From Algoriphagus ornithinivorans (GTDB lineage Bacteria > Bacteroidota > Bacteroidia > Cytophagales > Cyclobacteriaceae), in the NCBI RefSeq assembly GCF_900115305.1, contig NZ_FOVW01000009.1, positions 1 to 64,000 on the forward strand: 64,000 nt of DNA, written 5' to 3'. A program made the position numbers and the translations under genes. The notes below the pieces were generated by a model. The model saw only the letters and a program-made list of their open reading frames with translations, was not told the origin of the DNA and made no database searches. Shown piece by piece: positions 46,007 to 55,619 of this stretch. How positions within the stretch are numbered: the stretch's first letter is position 1; every line of letters begins with the position of its first letter.

Positions 46007-47050
46007 TTAAAATATTTTTGCTGCATTCAATGCGGCCTGATATCGTCTGGCATTCGCATTATGCTCTGATAAAGTTTTTGCAAAAGCATGATAGCCTGAG
46101 AAATCCTCCTTCGCACAGAAGTATAAATAATCATGGTCTTCATAATTCAGGACAGCATCCAAAGAATTGATGTCTGGAAGATTGATAGGTCCAGGAGGAA
46201 GACCTGCATATTTATAGGTGTTGTAAGGGCTTTCAGTTTCTTTGTGGATATTGAGAATTCTCTTGAGAGAGAAGTCTCCCAAGGCAAAAACCAGCGTTGG
46301 ATCAGCCTGCAAAGGCATATTCAACTTCAAGCGATTGAGATAAACGCCGGCAATTTTTGCTCTTTCATCCTTTTTCTGACTTTCTGCCTGAACAATACTT
46401 GCTAAGGTTGAAACTTCCTTCGGATTCAAACCCAATTCTGCTGCTTTCTTTTTTCTTTCATCCGTCCAGAAATCATTATACTCCTTATACATTCTATCGA
46501 AAAGGGCTTCCGGAGATGTATTCCACCAAACTTCATAAGTATTGGGGATAAACATGCTCATGATTGTTTCCTCGTTAAAATCGAATTTTCTGATGTAAAC
46601 AGAGTCTTGGAGTAAGGCTAGAAACTGCTCTTCTTCCAATTCCAAATTGTCGGAAATTTTTTCCGCCAAATCCTCTTTGGTTCGCACATTATTAAAAGTA
46701 ATTCGAACCGGAGTTTGTCTTCCTGACCTCAACAGTCTCACCAATTCCAGATTCGTCATTCTAGGTTTGATCGTGTAGAGTCCCGGCTTGACTAGTTCCT
46801 GATAGCCAAGAACCTTGGCCACAAATGCGAAGCTAACCGCATCATTGATAATTTGATCATCATAGAGCTTATTAGCCACATACTTATAATTGGCATTGCT
46901 GGGGATTCTTAGAGCAATGGGTTGATCAGGCTCTGAAAAAGTATTGGGACTGAAGAATACCTGATAGAAATAGAAGGTCATCGAAATTCCCAATACGGAG
47001 AAAGTGATGATCAGAATGAGCAGTAATTTTTTCTTTTTGTCGGCGATCAT
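46007..47050 (-). CDS. mltG: Endolytic murein transglycosylase MltG
   Basis: This enzyme cuts nascent peptidoglycan strands to end their synthesis. The 347-residue protein has an N-terminal membrane anchor (LLILIITFSVLGISMTFYFYQVFF), a LysM-like region (IPSNANYKYVANKLYDDQII) and the YceG catalytic domain with ASIVQAESQ, whose Glu is the catalytic residue, followed by AGVYLNRLKLNMPLQADPTLVFAL and the late PSPYNTYKY-type motif ETESPYNTYKYAGLPPGPI. The three-gene minus-strand group mltG, thioesterase and YihY are tightly packed. Confidence 0.95.
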   Translation of the reverse strand: MIADKKKKLLLILIITFSVLGISMTFYFYQVFFSPNTFSEPDQPIALRIPSNANYKYVANKLYDDQIINDAVSFAFVAKVLGYQELVKPGLYTIKPRMTNLELVRLLRSGRQTPVRITFNNVRTKEDLAEKISDNLELEEEQFLALLQDSVYIRKFDFNEETIMSMFIPNTYEVWWNTSPEALFDRMYKEYNDFWTDERKKKAAELGLNPKEVSTLASIVQAESQKKDERAKIAGVYLNRLKLNMPLQADPTLVFALGDFSLKRILNIHKETESPYNTYKYAGLPPGPINLPDINSLDAVLNYEDHDYLYFCAKEDFSGYHAFAKTLSEHNANARRYQAALNAAKIF

Positions 47051-47188
47051 ATGGGCAAAAATAGGAAATAGCTTTAAAACGCTAAGTAGAAACTTTCAAT
47101 GGGTCTATTTTTTCTATCGAACAAAACATGGTTAATGCTTATAGAATTTGAAATTCCTAACTATCTTGTTAAAACATCTTTTTATACC

Positions 47189-48313
47189 ATGATTAAGCGT
47201 TTGTATTTCCTTTTGTTTGCCTTGGTTGCAGTTTTTTCCTGCGAAACTCCAAAAACTCCCGATCAGATCTGGGAAGAATCAAAAACTCAAATTTTCAATC
47301 CTCAAGGATTATCTTTTCAATCCAAAATGGTTTGGGAAAACCCCAATTTCCATGAATTTGATACTACTTTCAGAAGTTTTGAGGCTAGAAAAATAAAGGA
47401 TGAATATTTTGACTATGCCTATATAGGAAAGAGAGATAATTATACTTTCGCGTATTTGGGAGGAGTGCTGCAGTCTATTGATCATGAAAAGAAAACTGTG
47501 AAAATTACCTCCATTGAGCAAGATTCTCTCAACTTTATCAATACACTACACAATAATAGCTTTCTTTCTTTTTCTCCATTAGGCTTGATGAAAAAAGAAG
47601 GTTGGTCCTTTGTAAAAGATACCATTGTTGACAATAAAATCTATTTTGATTACTTACAGATCGAAATGGATACCACGATTGATAAAACAAAAGTATTGCT
47701 TGAAAATCACCTTTTTATCAATCCCTCTAATTCTATTCCAGTATGGTATAGCAGACGTTTGTATCATCATGGGAAAAGGAATCAATTGATAGAGATTTAC
47801 TTTTCTGATTATAAATCTTCTGAAGGAAATGAAGAGTTGACCTTAGAAATTCCGAGCACTTATGTAAGTAAGACGGAGCAGGAATCTGAACCTCAACTGC
47901 CTTTGGAGGTAGGGGAAAAGGCTCCTGATTTTGAATTGATTGATATGGAGGGTAATCCTGTCAGATTATCGGAGCTCGAAGGAAAAAGGGTGCTATTGGA
48001 CTTCTCTATGATAAATTGCGGATGGTGTAAAATTGCAATCAACAAATTCAAAGACGAAGACTTTGCCTTTGACTCAAATTTGGTTCCATTATACATCAAT
48101 CCGGTTGATAGCAAAGAACTGATGGAAAAATACCTTCGATCTAATTCTATTCCTTTTCCTGTCCTAGTGGGAGCTAGTGAATTGGGCAAATCCTATAAAG
48201 TCTCCGGTTATCCTACCTTTTATATTATAGATGAAAACGGGAAAATTGAATTTGTTCAAGTAGGGTTTAGTGATAACTTTATTGATCAACTGAATAGGAA
48301 AGAGAACTCCTGA
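47189..48313 (+). CDS. TlpA-like thioredoxin-domain lipoprotein
   Basis: This protein of about 374 residues is exported as a lipoprotein (YFLLFALVAVFSCETP). The C-terminal third is a thioredoxin/AhpC-TSA domain with KAPDFELIDMEGNPVRLSEL and a redox pair C277-G-W-C280, and a cis-Pro region in VSGYPTFYIID. The N-terminal part is a beta-rich domain seen in many Bacteroidota TlpA-like proteins, without clear function. It likely acts as a periplasmic disulfide reductase. ATG 47189 gives a lipobox at a normal distance; an earlier start at 47099 does not. Its stop overlaps the start of the Nudix gene as TGATG. Confidence 0.88.
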   Translation: MIKRLYFLLFALVAVFSCETPKTPDQIWEESKTQIFNPQGLSFQSKMVWENPNFHEFDTTFRSFEARKIKDEYFDYAYIGKRDNYTFAYLGGVLQSIDHEKKTVKITSIEQDSLNFINTLHNNSFLSFSPLGLMKKEGWSFVKDTIVDNKIYFDYLQIEMDTTIDKTKVLLENHLFINPSNSIPVWYSRRLYHHGKRNQLIEIYFSDYKSSEGNEELTLEIPSTYVSKTEQESEPQLPLEVGEKAPDFELIDMEGNPVRLSELEGKRVLLDFSMINCGWCKIAINKFKDEDFAFDSNLVPLYINPVDSKELMEKYLRSNSIPFPVLVGASELGKSYKVSGYPTFYIIDENGKIEFVQVGFSDNFIDQLNRKENS

Positions 48314-48723
48314 TGATCATCCCCGTTACCTGTGCAATAATTTTATTTGAAGGCAAGGTGTTGGCTACACAGCGATCTGAATCCATGAATCTACCAGGAC
48401 TTTGGGAGTTTCCTGGCGGAAAAGTGGAATCAGGGGAAAGTCCTGAGGACTGCCTGCATAGAGAAATCAAAGAAGAACTGAACATAAAAATTGATTTATG
48501 GGATAGATGGGATTTCTCCGAGCATTCCTACCAACCGGGGAAAACCATACAATTGATCCCATTTTTGGCTTCTTACAAAGCAGGCGAATTGATACTTTCA
48601 GAGCATGCTGCATTCCGCTGGCTGGGACTAAGTGAACTTTTTGAAGTAAATTGGGCACAAGCTGATATTCCCATTGTGCAGGAACTGAGTAGAAAGTGGG
48701 AATCCATTCAAAAGAACTATTAA
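48313..48723 (+). CDS. Nudix hydrolase, MutT-like
   Basis: This 136-residue protein carries a complete Nudix box at residues 35-57 (GGKVESGESPEDCLHREIKEEL), preceded by LPGLWEFPG. MutT-type enzymes hydrolyse 8-oxo-dGTP or related nucleotides, though CTP or other nucleotides are possible. TVQLIPF-like IQLIPFLASYKAGEL and the late HAAFRWLGLSEL are typical of the MutT/NudG group. It is translationally coupled to the thioredoxin-like gene (TGATG overlap). Confidence 0.9.
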   Translation: MIIPVTCAIILFEGKVLATQRSESMNLPGLWEFPGGKVESGESPEDCLHREIKEELNIKIDLWDRWDFSEHSYQPGKTIQLIPFLASYKAGELILSEHAAFRWLGLSELFEVNWAQADIPIVQELSRKWESIQKNY

Positions 48724-48731
48724 TTTTAAGT

Positions 48732-49361
48732 ATGCCTGCTGAATTTATACGTCTGTACGAAGAGAATCCCGAACCTAAAAAGGTTAAGGAAATAGTGGAT
48801 ATCCTAAGAGATGGAGGAGTAGTAATCTACCCTACGGATACAGTCTATGGTATGGGCTGTGATATTACCAATCAAAGGGCAATTGAACGCATTGCTAAGA
48901 TCAAAGGGATCAACCCGAAAAAGCATAACTTCTCATTCATTTGCGCTGATTTGAGCGATATTGCTCAATACACTCGAGTGATTACCAAGCCGGTTTTCAA
49001 AATGATGAAAAAGGCATTTCCGGGTCCTTTCACCTTTATCTTGGAGGCAAATTCAACAGTTCCGAAAATCCTGCATTCCAATAAAAAAACGGTGGGTATT
49101 CGTGTTCCCAATCATAATATTCCCAGAACCTTGGTTCAGGAATTGGGGCAGCCTATTCTTACTACATCCATTCACGACGAAGATGAGGTTGTTGAATATA
49201 GCACGGATCCTGAATTGATTTTCGAGAAATATCAGCACTTGGTAGATGTGGTTATTGACGGTGGCTACGGACAAAATGTGGCTTCCACTATTTTGAACTG
49301 TACCGGAGATGAAGTGGAAGTAATCAGGGAAGGTCTGGGAAATGTTGAGGACTTATTTTAG
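48732..49361 (+). CDS. Threonylcarbamoyl-AMP synthase-like protein (Sua5/YciO/YrdC)
   Basis: This 209-residue protein belongs to the YrdC fold family that makes threonylcarbamoyl-AMP for the t6A37 modification of tRNA. GGVVIYPTDTVYGMGCDITNQRA, IKGINPKKHNFSFICADLSDIAQYTRV and FPGPFTFILEANSTVPK are hallmark segments; K-x-R in KKTVGIRVPNH and the SxH-type TSIHDEDEV complete it. The KKHNFSF variant points to the YciO/Sua5-without-extra-domain subgroup. ATG 48732 was chosen over an upstream start that would overlap the Nudix gene by 28 bases. Confidence 0.9.
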   Translation: MPAEFIRLYEENPEPKKVKEIVDILRDGGVVIYPTDTVYGMGCDITNQRAIERIAKIKGINPKKHNFSFICADLSDIAQYTRVITKPVFKMMKKAFPGPFTFILEANSTVPKILHSNKKTVGIRVPNHNIPRTLVQELGQPILTTSIHDEDEVVEYSTDPELIFEKYQHLVDVVIDGGYGQNVASTILNCTGDEVEVIREGLGNVEDLF

Positions 49362-49424
49362 AAATCTTTCCTTTTTTTAAATCGGAAAAAGACTTCAATT
49401 TCGCTTTCTCATCCTAAAAAAATC

Positions 49425-50048
49425 ATGCGCCAAATTATTGCTGACCTTTTTTATTTGCCCAATCTGGAGTTTTTTTCAGCTATTTCACAATGCGAGACAC
49501 TTTACATTTCTCCCTTTGATACCTATCAGAGAAAATCATACTTCAACAGAACTCAAATTCTTCTCAGTAATAAAGTAGAGACACTTTCTATCCCGATTGT
49601 GGGTAGACGACCTAGGCTTCCATTGGGAGAAATTCAGATTGATTACAATCAAAAATGGCTGGCTGCTCACCTTCGGGGAATCCAAAGTGCCTACGGCAAG
49701 GCACCTTTTTTTGAATTTTTTTTTCCATACATCGAAAGTATTTACGAGCAGGAAATCCCCTCTTTATGGGATTTAAATTACAAATTCCTGACAATCTGTC
49801 TTAAACTTTTGCAGCTATCTGTCAAAGTGCAGGTGCTTGAAAAAGCTGAGGAAGTGCCAGATGCTTGGGACATAAGAGGTCAAATAAAGCCCTCAGAGCA
49901 CTTTTCGAACAGAAATTATTATCAGGCAGAGCCTTACACCCAACTTTTTGGCTTAGACTTTGAGCCTAACCTCTCCGTACTGGATTTGCTCCTTTGCGAG
50001 GGACCCACAGCAAAAAATTTCCTCTTAAAGTCTGCAAAAAAACAATGA
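49425..50048 (+). CDS. WbqC-family protein
   Basis: This 207-residue protein resembles the WbqC-like family found widely in Bacteroidota: residues 10-60 (LPNLEFFSAISQCETLYI, FDTYQRKSYFNRTQIL), GRRPRLPLGEIQIDY and WLAAHLRGIQSAYGKAPFFEFFFPYIE. WbqC-like proteins are thought to take part in sugar or surface-polysaccharide biosynthesis, but the biochemistry is uncertain. It sits between the Sua5-like gene and clpC on the same strand and ends in its own terminator. Confidence 0.85.
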   Translation: MRQIIADLFYLPNLEFFSAISQCETLYISPFDTYQRKSYFNRTQILLSNKVETLSIPIVGRRPRLPLGEIQIDYNQKWLAAHLRGIQSAYGKAPFFEFFFPYIESIYEQEIPSLWDLNYKFLTICLKLLQLSVKVQVLEKAEEVPDAWDIRGQIKPSEHFSNRNYYQAEPYTQLFGLDFEPNLSVLDLLLCEGPTAKNFLLKSAKKQ

Positions 50049-50074
50049 ACAATCCTCAAAAGGATTGTGTTTTT
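50048..50074 (+). terminator. Terminator before clpC
   Basis: ACAATCC pairs with GGATTGT around TCAAAA, with a T-run following. It overlaps the stop region of the WbqC-family gene. Confidence 0.75.
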
Positions 50075-50129
50075 AAAACAAATTCGGTAACATACGTACA
50101 GGATTATTAAACAATCAGAAAGGAATTAA

Positions 50130-52664
50130 ATGGAAGCAAAATTTTCGAACAGAGTCAAAGAGGTGATCTCTCTCAGTCGCGAAGAAGCTCTTCGCCTGGG
50201 ACATGATTATATTGGTACGGAGCACCTCTTGTTAGGGATGATTCGTGAGGGGGAAGGTGTAGCTGTTTCCATTCTTAAAAAATTGGGCGTACCATTGGAC
50301 GAACTTCGGTCGGCGATCGAACGTGCCGTCAAAGGTACAGCAAATCACAATGTGAAGAACATGGCCAATATACCTCTGACCAGACAGTCAGAGAAGGTAT
50401 TGAAAATAACTTATTTGGAAGCAAAAATCTTTAAGAGCCAATTAATTGGTACAGAGCATTTGTTGCTTTCCATTTTGAGGGATGAAGAAAATATTGCCAC
50501 ACAGATTTTGAACAAGTTTGACATCAATTACGAAGCTGTCAAAGAAATGCTGGAAATGCAGTCTGATCCGGGAATGAGTCCGAGATCAAAAGCTGAAGCA
50601 GAAGATTCAGATGATGATGGTTCTAAATTGTTCGGTTCTCCAGGCGGTGGATCAGGCTCTTCTAAAGCCGGTGCGGAAAAATCCCGTACACCAGTTTTAG
50701 ATAATTTTGGCCGTGATTTGACTAAAATGGCGGAAGATGATAAGCTAGACCCAATTATAGGACGGGAAAAAGAAATAGAGCGTGTTGCACAAATTCTTTC
50801 CAGAAGAAAGAAAAACAACCCAATCCTTATAGGTGAACCAGGGGTAGGTAAAACTGCCATCGCAGAGGGCCTTGCCTTGAGAATTGTACAGAAAAAAGTA
50901 TCTCGTGTCTTATTCAACAAGCGGGTCGTGACTTTGGATTTGGCCTCTTTAGTGGCAGGTACGAAGTATAGAGGTCAGTTTGAGGAGAGAATGAAAGCCG
51001 TCATGAACGAGCTTGAAAAGTCTCCAAATGTGATCTTGTTTATCGATGAGCTTCATACTATCGTTGGGGCAGGAGGAGCATCAGGCTCTTTGGATGCTTC
51101 CAATATGTTCAAGCCGGCATTAGCCAGAGGAGAAATTCAATGTATAGGAGCTACGACTTTGGATGAATATCGTCAATACATCGAAAAAGATGGTGCTTTG
51201 GCGAGAAGATTCCAGATGGTCATGGTAGACGCTACCTCACCGGAAGAGACTGTGCAGATTCTTCATAATATCAAAGACAAGTATGAAGATCATCATAATG
51301 TCAACTACACAGAGGAGGCTATTGAGGCATGCGTCAAATTATCTGACCGGTACATCTCTGATAGATTCTTACCTGATAAGGCGATTGATATTCTAGATGA
51401 AGCTGGAGCAAGAGTGCACATCAACAACATTCATGTGCCGGAAGATATTCTAAAGCTCGAGGCTGAGGTAGAAGATATCAAAAATGAGAAAAATAGAGTG
51501 GTGAAATCTCAGAAGTATGAGGAAGCCGCTCAATTGAGAGATAAAGAGAAGAAACTTCTTGAGCAACTTGAAGTCGCTAAAGTAAGATGGGAAGAAGAAA
51601 GTAAGTCCAAAAGATTTACTGTAGACGAGGACAATGTGGCTGAGGTAATTGCCATGATGACCGGAATTCCTGCAAAGCGAATTGCTCAGAATGAAGGAGC
51701 GAAATTGCTCAATATGAATGACGAGCTTGCCGGAAAAGTTATCGGGCAGGATGAAGCCATCAAGAAGCTTACGAAAGCTATTCAGAGAACTAGAGTTGGT
51801 CTGAAAGATCCTAAAAAGCCAATCGGGTCCTTTATTTTCCTAGGTCCAACCGGTGTGGGTAAAACAGAGTTGGCTAAGATGCTGGCAACCTACCTGTTTG
51901 ATAAAGAAGATTCATTAATTCGAATTGATATGTCTGAGTATATGGAGAAGTTCTCCGTATCCAGATTGGTAGGGGCACCTCCAGGATACGTTGGATATGA
52001 AGAAGGTGGACAATTGACTGAGAAAGTCAGAAGAAAGCCTTATTCAGTAGTCCTTTTGGATGAGATTGAAAAAGCTCACCCAGATGTATTCAATATCTTA
52101 TTACAAGTATTGGATGACGGTATCCTGACCGATGGATTAGGAAGAAGAGTTGACTTCAGAAATACCATCATCATTATGACATCCAATATTGGTGTCAGAG
52201 ATCTGAAGGATTTTGGAGCCGGAATTGGTTTTGCCAACAAGGCGAAGCAAGACAACATGGACGAGATTATGAAATCTACCATTCAGTCTGCTTTGAAAAA
52301 GGCCTTCAGTCCAGAATTCCTGAATAGATTAGATGATGTGGTAGTATTCAACTCTTTGAACAAAGAGCATATATTCAAAATTATCGACATCTCTTTAGGC
52401 AAACTCTTCCACAGAATCACTGATCTAGGATACAAAATTGAATTGACTGAGAAGGCCAAAGAATTCTTGTCCGATAAAGGATATGATCAGCAATATGGTG
52501 CAAGACCATTAAACAGAGCTATTCAGAAATATCTGGAAGATGCTGTGGCTGAAGAAATCCTGAAAGGTGATTTGTCAGAAGGAGATATCATCACCGCCGA
52601 TTATGACGGTGAGGGTTCTGAATTGACTATCACGGTTAAAAAGAAAGAAAAAGCTGAGGAGTAA
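50130..52664 (+). CDS. clpC: ATP-dependent Clp protease ATP-binding subunit ClpC
   Basis: This is the unfoldase that feeds substrates to ClpP. The 844-residue protein has the double Clp N-domain (HDYIGTEHLLLGMIREGEG and QLIGTEHLLLSILRDEEN), a first AAA+ module with Walker A GEPGVGKT at 235-242, a middle UVR-type coiled coil (KSQKYEEAAQLRDKEKK), and a second AAA+ module with Walker A GPTGVGKT at 572-579 and LLDEIEKAHPDVFN as Walker B. A Gly/Ser-rich linker lies around 165-185. AAGGAATTAA precedes the ATG. The start follows a terminator, so it has its own promoter. Confidence 0.97.
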   Translation: MEAKFSNRVKEVISLSREEALRLGHDYIGTEHLLLGMIREGEGVAVSILKKLGVPLDELRSAIERAVKGTANHNVKNMANIPLTRQSEKVLKITYLEAKIFKSQLIGTEHLLLSILRDEENIATQILNKFDINYEAVKEMLEMQSDPGMSPRSKAEAEDSDDDGSKLFGSPGGGSGSSKAGAEKSRTPVLDNFGRDLTKMAEDDKLDPIIGREKEIERVAQILSRRKKNNPILIGEPGVGKTAIAEGLALRIVQKKVSRVLFNKRVVTLDLASLVAGTKYRGQFEERMKAVMNELEKSPNVILFIDELHTIVGAGGASGSLDASNMFKPALARGEIQCIGATTLDEYRQYIEKDGALARRFQMVMVDATSPEETVQILHNIKDKYEDHHNVNYTEEAIEACVKLSDRYISDRFLPDKAIDILDEAGARVHINNIHVPEDILKLEAEVEDIKNEKNRVVKSQKYEEAAQLRDKEKKLLEQLEVAKVRWEEESKSKRFTVDEDNVAEVIAMMTGIPAKRIAQNEGAKLLNMNDELAGKVIGQDEAIKKLTKAIQRTRVGLKDPKKPIGSFIFLGPTGVGKTELAKMLATYLFDKEDSLIRIDMSEYMEKFSVSRLVGAPPGYVGYEEGGQLTEKVRRKPYSVVLLDEIEKAHPDVFNILLQVLDDGILTDGLGRRVDFRNTIIIMTSNIGVRDLKDFGAGIGFANKAKQDNMDEIMKSTIQSALKKAFSPEFLNRLDDVVVFNSLNKEHIFKIIDISLGKLFHRITDLGYKIELTEKAKEFLSDKGYDQQYGARPLNRAIQKYLEDAVAEEILKGDLSEGDIITADYDGEGSELTITVKKKEKAEE

Positions 52665-52682
52665 AAATCCTCTGGATAAATG

Positions 52683-52718
52683 AAACCCCGATTCTAAATA
52701 GGATCGGGGTTTATTTTT
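52683..52718 (+). terminator. Bidirectional terminator after clpC
   Basis: AAACCCCGAT pairs with ATCGGGGTTT, followed by ATTTTTG. It lies between convergent genes. Confidence 0.8.
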
Positions 52719-52719
52719 G

Positions 52720-53190
52720 CTATCTGGAAAAGAAGAGTCGGGTAATAAAAATCCCTTGACCATCCTCAGCTCCAGCATTGCTTTCCACTCCTGAAGTCAC
52801 ATAAGTGAGTTTCCATCCCTGAGCAAGCATGCTGTTGATTTTTGAAGCGATTACCGCATCGTTGGAAGCGATATTTTGAAAATTAATACCGGTAGCACTG
52901 AAGAAGTTTAATAATTTGGTTTCCTCCAGCTCATTTACTTTGATATCTGCCCGGTCTATTTCTTTTTGTTTACTGGTTTTGCCATCTGTTCTTTCTGTGG
53001 TAAACAGGGATGCATCTACCTGTGTCTGACTGTCAATAATTCTGGAACGCCCAAGACCCATGGGAACTATTGATTCCACGACAGTTATAATTTTGAACTC
53101 AGAAAATGATGCCTGGCTAGAGACCTCTTGAGCTTTTAAGTTCAAGCAGAAGGCCGCTACTAAAGCGGCTGATAACAATATTTTTTTCAT
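52720..53190 (-). CDS. Secreted hypothetical protein
   Basis: This 156-residue protein has a signal peptide (MKKILLSAALVAAFCLNLKAQ). The mature part has VPMGLGRSRIIDSQTQ, a charged helix TSKQKEIDRADIKVNELEETKLLNFFSATGINF and WKLTYVTSGVESNAG, ending GIFITRLFFSR. No family is recognised. The last part resembles small DUF4177-like folds in composition (WKL-V-S at the end), but that is a weak hint. It converges with clpC and shares its terminator hairpin. Confidence 0.7.
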   Translation of the reverse strand: MKKILLSAALVAAFCLNLKAQEVSSQASFSEFKIITVVESIVPMGLGRSRIIDSQTQVDASLFTTERTDGKTSKQKEIDRADIKVNELEETKLLNFFSATGINFQNIASNDAVIASKINSMLAQGWKLTYVTSGVESNAGAEDGQGIFITRLFFSR

Positions 53191-53255
53191 TACTGGTTTA
53201 TTTAGATAAGGACTTCTACGCCAGTAATTTTAAAATTGTTTTCCAGAAAAAACTA

Positions 53256-53543
53256 TCAGATAGATAAAATAAAAAACAACAAAGCTACACTCAAAATCAT
53301 GGTCATCACTTTGGCTTTTTCTAGATTTTCTTTGAGAACTTTTCTTTTCCTCAAAACCAAGACTGCCAAGCTCAAGCCGATCATTTGAAGTAGAATAGCT
53401 ACTCCATTTAAAGGCCCCATAGGAGCTTCCAAAAACTGAAAATTGGTATTGAAAATGGATAGAGTGCCCAATACAATACCTGTTATTCCAAAAATAAATG
53501 ATCGTTGAAGAAGTACGCCTTCCGGCTGGTCAGTCCATTTCAT
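53256..53543 (-). CDS. Small membrane protein
   Basis: This 95-residue protein has three hydrophobic segments: FIFGITGIVLGTLSIF near 15-30, GVAILLQMIGLSLAVLVL near 46-63, and TMILSVALLFFILSI at the end. A basic loop LRKRKVLKENLEKAK lies between the last two. No known family is recognised and its function is unknown. It lies alone between the secreted protein and the PolX-like gene. Confidence 0.6.
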   Translation of the reverse strand: MKWTDQPEGVLLQRSFIFGITGIVLGTLSIFNTNFQFLEAPMGPLNGVAILLQMIGLSLAVLVLRKRKVLKENLEKAKVMTMILSVALLFFILSI

Positions 53544-53627
53544 ATTACCTAATTAAGGGAAGCGAAGTTAGAGATTCATGGTGGAAAAAGAATAGGTCAT
53601 TTCCTAAGATTTAGCTTGAGTGAAAAT

Positions 53628-55355
53628 TCAGCCCTTTTTATGGTCAAAATACTCTTGAATTTCTTTCAAACTCAATGCATTCAGTGTCATCTCTTTGGTC
53701 AATCCTCCTTTTCTTCCTACCAAAACTCCATATTTCATATCTGCGTAGCCCTCCATTTCATGGGCATCCGGGTTTATGGATAGCATTACCCCCTGATCCA
53801 TGGCATAGCGAACCCAGCGCCAATCCAGATCCAATCTCCATGGGTTGGCATTGATTTCTATGACAACCTTATTTTTTGCACAGGCATCAATGATGGTTTT
53901 ATGATCAATAGGATAACCTTCTCTTCTCAAGAGCAATCTTCCGGTTGGATGCCCAAGGATGGTGGTATATGGATTTTCAATTGCAGTCAGTAATCGTTTT
54001 GTTGCTCTTTTGATATCCATATTCAGGATAGAGTGTACCGAGGAAACTATAAAGTCAAAGCTTTTCAGCACATCCTCAGGATAGTCCAAGCTGCCATCTC
54101 CTAATATATCTGACTCTATACCTTTGAAGATCTTGAAAGGGGCCAATTCTTTGTTGAGTTGGTCAATTTCCTCATGCTGTTTTTGGACTTTCTCTATTTC
54201 CAATCCACCTGCATAGGAAGCTGTTCTGGAATGATCAGAAATTCCCAAATATTCATAGCCCAACTCTTTGCAGTATTCGGCCATCTGTTTGAGACTATGC
54301 TTTCCGTCACTATAGGTGGAGTGATTATGAAGAATACCTTTCAGATCTTTCTCCTCTAGAAGAGTTGGAATTTTTTGTTCTTTCGCCAAGCTCACTTCAT
54401 CATAGCCTTCTCTCATCTCGACTGGGATAAACTGTAGATTTATTTGAGAGAAAAATTCTTCATCGTTTTTGAAGCCATTTTTCGCCAGCTTTTCTGCAAT
54501 AGTTTCCTTCTCATCCACCAAACTTTTCAAATGTTCAGCGGAGGCGCTGAGAGCATATTTTTTTGATGGGTAATTATTCAGATCGCTAAAATGAATTCCA
54601 AAGTTCAGGTCCAAGTCCTTAACTTTTCCTCTCCAAACAAAAGGGCTGGAAAGGCTTTTATCCAATTCAAATGCTTCGATTGCTTTAAATTGAGATTTTG
54701 CCTGAGAAATATCTGAGGTGCCTATCAGCCATTCAGCTGAAGCAATGATTTCCATTTTTCGGGCAAAGTCTCCAACTACAGTAATTTCTGATGAATTCAG
54801 GCTTTTTTGTAGTTCGCTTGTCAAGGATTCTATGTTCTCTTCAACATCAGCATAAAGCCATTTCCCAGCATTGGATGCCTTGAATTCTAGATTTTGGATA
54901 ATGGTTTCCTGAGTTTTTTCTCCAAATCCTTTGATTTTAGCCACTTTACCACTTTGGCAGGCCTCCATCAGTTCATGGGTGGAAGTGATGCCTAATTCTT
55001 CCCATAGGGTTTTAACTTTCTTAGGACCTAAACCTTTGATTTGCAAAACTTCCAAGATTCCTTCCGGAGTTTTTTCTATCAGTTCATCCAGAGTACTGAA
55101 AGTTTCTGTTTCCTTCAAAGAAACAATGGCTTCCAAAATACTTTTTCCCACACCAGGGATTTTCGAAAGCTCACTTTCTGAAATTTCCATGATATCGGCA
55201 TCCCCTCTTTCCAATGAATTCAGGGCAGATTGATAGCTTCTGATCTTGAAAGGATTTTCATCATGTAGCTCCATTAATTGAATACAGAGCTTAATTTTCT
55301 TCAGGATAGTTTTATGGTCCAAAATCTTTTCTTTTTCGTTATACTTATCAGACAA
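53628..55355 (-). CDS. PolX-like protein with PHP domain; polymerase site degenerate
   Basis: This 575-residue protein has the PolX layout: N-terminal HhH helices (NPFKIRSYQSALNSLER, LSKIPGVGKSILEAI, LQIKGLGPKKVKTLWEELG, IKGFGEKTQETI), a nucleotidyltransferase-like region at about 170-310 and a C-terminal PHP phosphoesterase at about 340-575. The PHP metal residues are intact: LHNHSTYSDG, GISDHS, GIESDI, SSVHS, LGHPTG and INPDAHE. The polymerase site is not: the usual GS and GDxD segments read GDFARKMEIIASAEW, with no Asp pair, while LDLNFG is kept. I infer an exonuclease or phosphoesterase without polymerase activity, probably in base-excision repair. Confidence 0.88.
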   Translation of the reverse strand: MSDKYNEKEKILDHKTILKKIKLCIQLMELHDENPFKIRSYQSALNSLERGDADIMEISESELSKIPGVGKSILEAIVSLKETETFSTLDELIEKTPEGILEVLQIKGLGPKKVKTLWEELGITSTHELMEACQSGKVAKIKGFGEKTQETIIQNLEFKASNAGKWLYADVEENIESLTSELQKSLNSSEITVVGDFARKMEIIASAEWLIGTSDISQAKSQFKAIEAFELDKSLSSPFVWRGKVKDLDLNFGIHFSDLNNYPSKKYALSASAEHLKSLVDEKETIAEKLAKNGFKNDEEFFSQINLQFIPVEMREGYDEVSLAKEQKIPTLLEEKDLKGILHNHSTYSDGKHSLKQMAEYCKELGYEYLGISDHSRTASYAGGLEIEKVQKQHEEIDQLNKELAPFKIFKGIESDILGDGSLDYPEDVLKSFDFIVSSVHSILNMDIKRATKRLLTAIENPYTTILGHPTGRLLLRREGYPIDHKTIIDACAKNKVVIEINANPWRLDLDWRWVRYAMDQGVMLSINPDAHEMEGYADMKYGVLVGRKGGLTKEMTLNALSLKEIQEYFDHKKG

Positions 55356-55619
55356 AAGTGCAGAAATATTGTTTCAAATTAAAGCCTGATCAGGTAACTT
55401 AAGCTTTTGGACAGATAAGTAGCTGGCTTATGAAAATTGGCAATTATGCAACCATGCTTTTCATAATAAGGGGAATTAGCTGGTATGAATGCAAGGTGAG
55501 AGTTCAATTTAAGCTTGCTTCGGTCTTCGGTCTTCGGTCTTCAAATCGGTCAAACAATAAAAATTGGATAACGGGCGTGATTGAGGATAATCAGATTTAC
55601 TAATATAAATGGAAAGAAC

